In this document: positions 58,060 to 64,000 of the stretch, piece after piece
Numbering within the stretch: the stretch's first letter is position 1
Layout: every line of letters begins with the position of its first letter
From: Apium graveolens
Taxonomy: Eukaryota > Streptophyta > Magnoliopsida > Apiales > Apiaceae
NCBI RefSeq assembly: GCF_009905375.1
Contig: NW_027418075.1
Coordinates: 1-64,000, forward strand
Length of the DNA: 64,000 bases
Reading direction: 5' to 3'
Position numbers and translations under genes: made by a program
Notes under the pieces: model-generated
Told to the model about the DNA's origin: nothing
Seen by the model: the letters and a program-made list of their open reading frames with translations, nothing else
Databases searched by the model: none

Positions 58060-60461
58060 GAGAAAACGGGGCATGAGTACAATCTTAAGTTTGTCCCCTA
58101 AGGTTATAAAAATAGGACGTCTTTCAGTATATACATATGTTTCATCAATTAATTCATAAACACGTCTGTAACCTCACCTCTCTCCCTCCCTCAAAATCCA
58201 AAACCGTACTCCCTTAAAATCCAAATTCACCAGTCATGTCTTAGTCCAATCCTAAAATTAGGATTTTTTTTCATTAAATTAATGGAGAACGATGAACATA
58301 GTCGGTGTATATACGAGCCTGAGGAAAAATAGCAGTTATCACATTATGAAGATTTTGAAGATGAATCACACAACTGTATTCAGGAACCAGATTCTATCAC
58401 AGATGAAGGCTGTCATGTTGATTCATAAGTGCCTCAAATTGGTATGGAATTTCTTACTAGTGAAGTAGCTTACGATTTTTATAAGATTTTTTCTTTGAAA
58501 CAAGGATTTGCTACACGAAAATATTCATTTACTAAATTCCAAGATGGTACGGTTATAAAGAGATATTTCGTGTGTAACAAAAAGGGCTTTAAAGGGCCTG
58601 ATAAACGAGAGTTGGGGAGGGAAGTAAAACGAAAGAGAGAAACAAGAGAATTTTGTAAGGCTCATATGAATATTCATCAAACTAATGGAGGAACTTGGTG
58701 CATTAGCAGTTTTTATAAAACACATACACATCCAATGATTGATTCTCCAAAAAAGGATTCTCCAAAAAAGAAGGTGTATTTACGTTCACATCATAAAGAA
58801 CAGACCAAGATGACCATAGAAGAATATCATAGATGAGAAATTAGGCCGGCTAAAATTTCTCGTTTGCTGAATGGATCTGGTCAACCATCAAATAAAATTA
58901 CTCTACAACAAGTTAGTGATCATCTGAGAATTAGCCGAAAAAGTAACATTGGGAGAAAGTGCGGTGTAGTTATAAAAACGTTTGGAGAGACAAGCACAAG
59001 ATTCTCAATTTTATTATGCAATAGAAATTGATGAGAATCAAGTTTGTAGAAGCATTTTATGGGCAGATGGAAGAGCGAGGAATTCATATATGTTATTTGA
59101 CGATGTTGTTGTGTTTGACATGACGTACAAAACTAATAGTTTTTCAATGCCGTTTGCACAATTTATGGGTGTAAATCATCGTATGCAATCCACTTTGTTT
59201 GGTTGTGCCCTTTTGGTGGATGAGCGTGAAGATACTTTTATTTGGTTATTTGAAAATTGGTTGAAATGTAGGTGCAATTATTACGAAACAAGATCCAGCT
59301 ATCTGTAGTGCAATTAAAAAGATTTTTCCGTATACACATCATTGATTTTGTAAGTGGCATCTTGGACTACAGGAGGATGAACATATTCGTTCACTTTGAT
59401 TTTCGTATAATCCAGAATTTGATGAAATCTACTCTAAATGATCACAAAAAAGTAGAAGCATCGAAGAATCAAAAATATGTTGGACTATGATTAAAGACAA
59501 ATACCAACACTATTTTGAAGAGCCTCTGACAGAGAAACAAAAAAGCGAAAAGAAATATTGGAGATGGTTAGAGACCATGCATGTGCAAAGGCATCATTGG
59601 GTGGGAGGTTATTTAGGAAAAACCTTTTTTGCAAGTACCTCTATATTTATGTATCTTTTTATAGTCTTCATATTTTGAGCCATATCTTTCTTTTCGTACA
59701 AGATGTTTATTTGCTCATGCTGCTACTTTTATTTGTTAAGTATGAATCAAACAATATTTATAACTATTGCAGGTATGAAATCCATTAAAAGAAGCGAGAG
59801 TATGAGTGTCTTTTTTGATTGATTTGTTCATAGTTCTACTGCATTGTCCGAATTTATTGATCAGATGATGGGCATAATAAGGAAGAGAAAGAAGATTTTA
59901 TTTGTATGACAATTAAACCCAACTTTGCGGAGATGTATCCGGATGAGGCTCATACAGGTTTGTACCAGATTGGTTTTCAAAAAATTTATAGAAGAATTTA
60001 GATTATTATTTTATTTTCGGCATAAAAATATTAAAGGAGAGGGAGAGAATTTAACTTATGAAGTGACCTTTGACTATAAAAATAAACTTGTATCATACAT
60101 GGTTGATGTTAATACATCAGATTTCAATTTTGTGTGTACTTGTGCAAAGTTTGAAAATGCAGGACTGTTGTGCGTGTTATATCTTATGAAACAAAAATTC
60201 TTCATGAAGACAATTCTTGAGAAGTATATCTTACCAAGATGGATACTAAGTTTCCGATACACTACTTATGAAAGGGTTATAACACGTGACTCTAAACTAC
60301 AAGAATATAATAACCTCCTATTAGTTATCCATTTTTCCCTTCCATTTGGTTGTTTACCATTTTTATATTGTGAAGTTTGCAGATGCTGGACAAATGAATA
60401 CCGTGGAAAAATAGTTCTATTATTAGTTGTTTTTCTATAGTAGTTGTGAGTGTATTATATA
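58060..60461 (+). mobile_element. MULE3, FAR1-type MULE lacking its 3' end
   Basis: The 5' inverted repeat GAGAAAACGGGGCATGAG follows the 9-bp site TATATAGAA, exactly as in MULE1 and MULE2. The 3' side stops at GTGAGTGTATTATATA, about 100 bp short of the 3' inverted repeat found in the other copies, and is joined to R2 at 60462 with a few shared bases (ATA). Confidence 0.8.
58282..60320 (+). pseudogene. FAR1/FHY3-like MULE transposase (most complete copy), broken
   Basis: The ATG at 58282 opens MENDEHSRCIYEPEEK. The FAR1 domain is intact in one frame (58429-58836): MEFLTSEVAYDFYKIFSLKQ, KRYFVCNKKGF, KRKRETREFCKAHMNIHQTN, HTHPM. A TGA near 58834 replaces a Cys codon. The MULE core (58982-59308) has ILWADGRARNSYMLFDDVVV, FDMTYKTNSFSMPFAQFMGV and FGCALLVDEREDTFIWLFEN. 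CKWHLGL follows near 59353, then an intron (about 59632-59771) and SIKRSESMSVFF. A KEDFICM-type linker absent from MULE1 lies near 59885. The SWIM region reads CTCAKFENAGLLC but has lost the next two codons (Lys-His). FAR1 proteins are DNA-binding factors derived from Mutator transposase, and the surrounding inverted repeat shows this one is the transposon form. Confidence 0.82.
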
Positions 60462-62429
60462 ACCCAACTCAATACTGTGGAGAATTATTGGTGACTTGTA
60501 ATGCTGAGGAAAGGGAAGATAAAAGATGAGAAATCATCTAGACAGAGGTTATTGCATATATGACAAAAAGATGTAAATGGGATGAGGTTGATGGGAGAGA
60601 TGGATAGAGATAATACATATTAACATAAAATAAATACTTTTTTTTGTTACCATATTAGTGGTTTTATACCAAAAAGTGTATATATCAATTATTTTCTCCT
60701 ACTATAAGTAAGTGACAATATATTTATTAATTATACATATTTTAATTATTATAAAAATATTGTTATTTGTCATCAAATTTGATATTTTTCTTTAAAACCT
60801 ATCAATGATATTTGATCAAATAATTGGTAACATATACAGTATGTCATATTGGTATCATTATTTAGATGGACTATAAAATTTCTGAATTAAATATTAAAAA
60901 AATGTAAACTAAAAAATATATGGATCATGACCATTCATTTCTCTTATTAAATAAATTGTATATACTCATGTCATACTTTAATTATTATATATAAATGGTT
61001 ATTATAATTATTATTTGTACAAAGTCTTCATTGTTACTACAATTATCAACTAGACAGAGGTTATTGCAGTTATGACAAAAAGATGTAAATAACATGTTTA
61101 CTAGGTGACCATATATCCAAAATTGTATATATCAATTATTTTCTCTTATTATACGTAACAATATACTAAATAATTATATTTATTTTAATTATTATAAAAA
61201 TATTTTTTTTGTCATCAAATTTAATATTTCCTTCAAAATAGCTCATATTTTATCACACAATTCCGTAACATATACCATATGTCACATTGGTACCATTATT
61301 TAGATGCAGTATAAAAATTTATGAATTAAGTATTAAAAAAGATGTCAACTAAAAAATGTATGGACTAAGCATGCATGTATGTCTTGCTTTGTCTTATTAA
61401 ATAACTTGTGTATACTAATTTTATACTTTTATTACTATATTTAAATGGTTCAAATGAGTTCAAATTCACAAAAATATACTAAAATAAGGGGTTTATATGT
61501 ATATAAGTACAATATAAACTTTTAATAACAATTAGTGTTTAATGACTCTTCAATAATATTTTTTAACACAAGATCACATATGCTTCTAATTATGCATTGC
61601 AAATGCAAAACCTTGCCAGTGTAGCATTAATTATAGGCAAAAAAACATACTAATATTATATTGCAGTCAAACATGCCCATGCAATCTCTTGAACATATGA
61701 AGAGATATTGAACAAGGGACTGGAAAAATAATTATGGTCAACAATAAAAAATATTAAAGACTTAAATTCAAATAAAAATTAAATGTTAAAAACTGTAAAT
61801 ATTTTTAAAGCAAAGGCCATGGATAGCTCTCAGCCATGAGAAAAATAAGGAATATAATGTAATTTAAGTTTAATGTCAAATAAGGAATATCATGTGATTA
61901 AAGTTTAATGTCAAATCTTGGAGAACATACTAAAATATTTCAATATTGACCAATGCCAGAGCAAAAATTATTCATTACTCCTTACATACAGAAACCAAAA
62001 CAATTAGAGTTAAAGTAACAATAACTCGGACAATTAACATCACCAATTTACTGCCCATAATTGTTTTTTTATAAAAGTTAACTTAGACCAAAATATAAAT
62101 GTACACACTAATTCATTTGGTACAAGAGTGCAAAGTAAATATATTTTATTAGAAACATTTACTAGATCAAAAACTCCAAGTTTTGTATTAATTAAAAATT
62201 GTGAAATTAAATATATAAGTCAAAACCATATTAAAAATAATTACTAGTTAATACTAGTGTCAAGTGTTGAAAATAGTGTAAAAATAGTGGGCAAGAGTTG
62301 TATATATATCATTGAATTATAAGCAAATTAATAAATGCAGACATTCACTTAAAAATAGATTAGTAACGAATTTCATGTACCAAAATTTAGATGGGAGTTT
62401 ACACATCATACCTTTCAATTAATATTAAT

Positions 62430-62460
<31 letters not shown>

Positions 62461-64000
62461 TAATATTATTGTTAATATTATTAAGAGTAATAGTAAATTT
62501 TCTTAGACTTTTTTCAATTTTATTTAAGATTAAAAATTTACGTTAGTTTAATTTCTAAAATTATAATTATAAGCACTAAAATCAATCTATGTAGTTATTT
62601 TTAAGATGACAAGTAAAGTAAGATGGGAGATAATATTTTTTGACAGTATTCAAATTTTATATGTTACATAAAATATAACTGTAATCAAAATTTAATTCTC
62701 TACAAGATATCATGTGTTACTATAATAAAAAGCTTTAGTGGGAATTTAAGTTACAAAAATATAACCTCACTTTCATGATTTCATATACTGGCCACAAAAA
62801 TATTGTACAAATAAAGGGAAATAACTAGAAATTCTCTCGTAAGCAAAAAATAGCAAGGGAAAGAAAAAAAATTACAAAAGCATAAATATAATTTTGTGCA
62901 AGAAATTATATATTACCAAAATATGACGCCATGATAAGGTCAAAATACATGTTTTTTATATAAAATGTAACACCTTCTATAAGTTTTTACTTTCAAAGTA
63001 AAGCCACAACGCTTACTAAATGTCATGTCAAACATAAGTTACCAAAACATAACTCCTTTTTGATGGTTATATTTTATAGCAACCAAGCACATGATTAAAA
63101 AAATACATACAACTATTTTGTAATCATTCCTCTCAGAAAGATGCTTAGAAAGATGCTTTGATCGGAAATGTTAAGAGAGATTATTTGGTGAGCCAGGGGA
63201 GACCCTTGAGAGCAAGAAGAAGAAGAAAAGGTTATCATCTTTCTATAAAAGATATGTTTATATTTAGTGTTTTTTTCATACATAAGATGTGCTAAATTGT
63301 GTCATGTCATGTATTTTTACACAGAAAATGCAATTATATATAAATCTGATAAACAATGAAGAAAAAGCTCCGAGTACTTCAAAGGTATGATCTTCAATTT
63401 TTTGATTAACATAACTTCAACAAATTTATTGATTTTTAGTAGATTACTCACCAAATAAGTGGTTTTATTGATTTCATTAGACTTTGTGATTTCACTCGTT
63501 TTGTGTTTAACTTTGATCTATATTGAAAAATAAATCAATTGAGTGCCAACAATATTAAGTACTTCACATTCTTCTATATAATAAGTGTTTAAAATGGTTT
63601 TATCATATGGGTGGCTTATGATTTTATTTTATGGCTCTATTTTGCTAGGCCTAATTGTGCTGACTACTATAAATTTTTTATGATGTATTGTAGTTAACTT
63701 TTGGTTATAGGTCAGCCATGGTGATCCTCGAAACCAAAGGAAAAAAGTTTTTCAAATAGACCGGCTGTGGATGATTGGACGCAGATCTTATCACCAAGAG
63801 ATCTATACAACCAATAAGATTTTAGAACAAATTATGACAATGCTAAGTGTTATGGCATCATGTCAATTGGCGAAGATGACATACATAAAAGCATTAAATG
63901 CATTAAATATAGTGTGTAGTTAACTACCAATCATGTTAATTGGAAACTGAATGACGTTTTCTTTAAATCACAACATGACACAAGTGAAGCTGACACTGTT
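60462..64000 (+). repeat. R2 repeat, unit 3 (runs off the window)
   Basis: Starts AACCCAACTCAATACTGTGG and reads through the Sirevirus target (GAGAATTATTGGTGAC) without insertion. It is very close to 46908-50180 over its whole length and closer to that unit than to 10989-15650. Subunit motifs at about 60558 and 61072. The YTH fragment begins at 63711. Otherwise non-coding. Confidence 0.75.
63711..64000 (+). pseudogene. YTH-domain (ECT-like) gene fragment, R2 copy 5 (cut by window end)
   Basis: Nearly identical to 49900-50190: the same acceptor, FRTNYDNAKCYGIMSIGEDD, IHKSIKCIKYSV, then the same TAG (63917-63919) at the cage Trp position, then WKLNDVFFKSQHDTSEADT. Sharing this stop with copy 4 shows that the two descend from an already broken copy. 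Confidence 0.75.

Noticed and set aside
58282..60320. A functional host FHY3/FAR1 gene
   Set aside because: It is bounded by a Mutator-type inverted repeat with a 9-bp target site, present in three broken copies and carrying stops. It is the transposon form and not a domesticated gene.
1..64000. A CRISPR array, operon or other prokaryotic system
   Set aside because: No regularly spaced repeats with unique spacers. Introns, SINEs, FAR1-type MULEs and plant retrotransposons show a plant nuclear genome.

Overview
The window looks like a heterochromatin-like or intergenic stretch of a large, AT-rich eudicot nuclear genome. I find no intact host gene, rRNA gene, true tRNA gene or CRISPR. The bulk is nested and broken plant transposable elements: a Sirevirus-type Ty1/copia element, two other copia elements, three FAR1-type Mutator-like elements (MULEs), a long-LTR non-autonomous retrotransposon (called LARD here), a Helitron fragment, a LINE fragment and three tRNA-derived SINEs. 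The mix (Au-like SINEs, FAR1-type MULEs, Sirevirus) fits a flowering plant, but the sequence does not fix the family.

Layout: two large blocks recur. Block 1 is an AT-rich flank, then the minus-strand LARD, then a MULE inserted in the right-hand LARD LTR. It is seen at 1-8945, 25735-35712 and 54255-60461. Each left flank carries the same GAATA next to the LTR, and each MULE sits at the same 9-bp site, so these are segmental copies of one locus rather than independent insertions. Block 2 (called R2) is a tandem repeat of roughly 3.5-4 kb carrying exons of a YTH-domain (m6A reader) gene. It is seen at 10989-21973, 36193-36971, 37394-53205 (split by the Sirevirus) and 60462-64000. All YTH copies are broken.

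Insertions into this framework are as follows. A 3' Sirevirus remnant lies at 8945-10988. Three SINEs lie at 3591-3814, 14053-14280 and 18842-19074. A Helitron 5' end with broken Rep/helicase-like coding lies at 15793-18508. A LINE fragment at 21974-24690 is interrupted by an internally deleted copia at 22287-24334. The 9.5-kb Sirevirus at 37423-46907 has two 962-bp LTRs, a TTATT target duplication, gag, pol and a third ORF. The MULE at 30233-35443 is a five-part collinear mosaic with another copia element, the most unusual structure in the window.

The only element close to coding capacity is the Sirevirus. Its gag, protease, integrase, RT and RNase H motifs are all present, but in-frame stops interrupt gag, pol and ORF3, so it is probably not autonomous. 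Everything else is fossil sequence. I did not find a new cellular system. The items most worth a second look are the MULE/copia mosaic, the amplified YTH fragments, the palindromes in the Sirevirus LTR and the Sirevirus third ORF.
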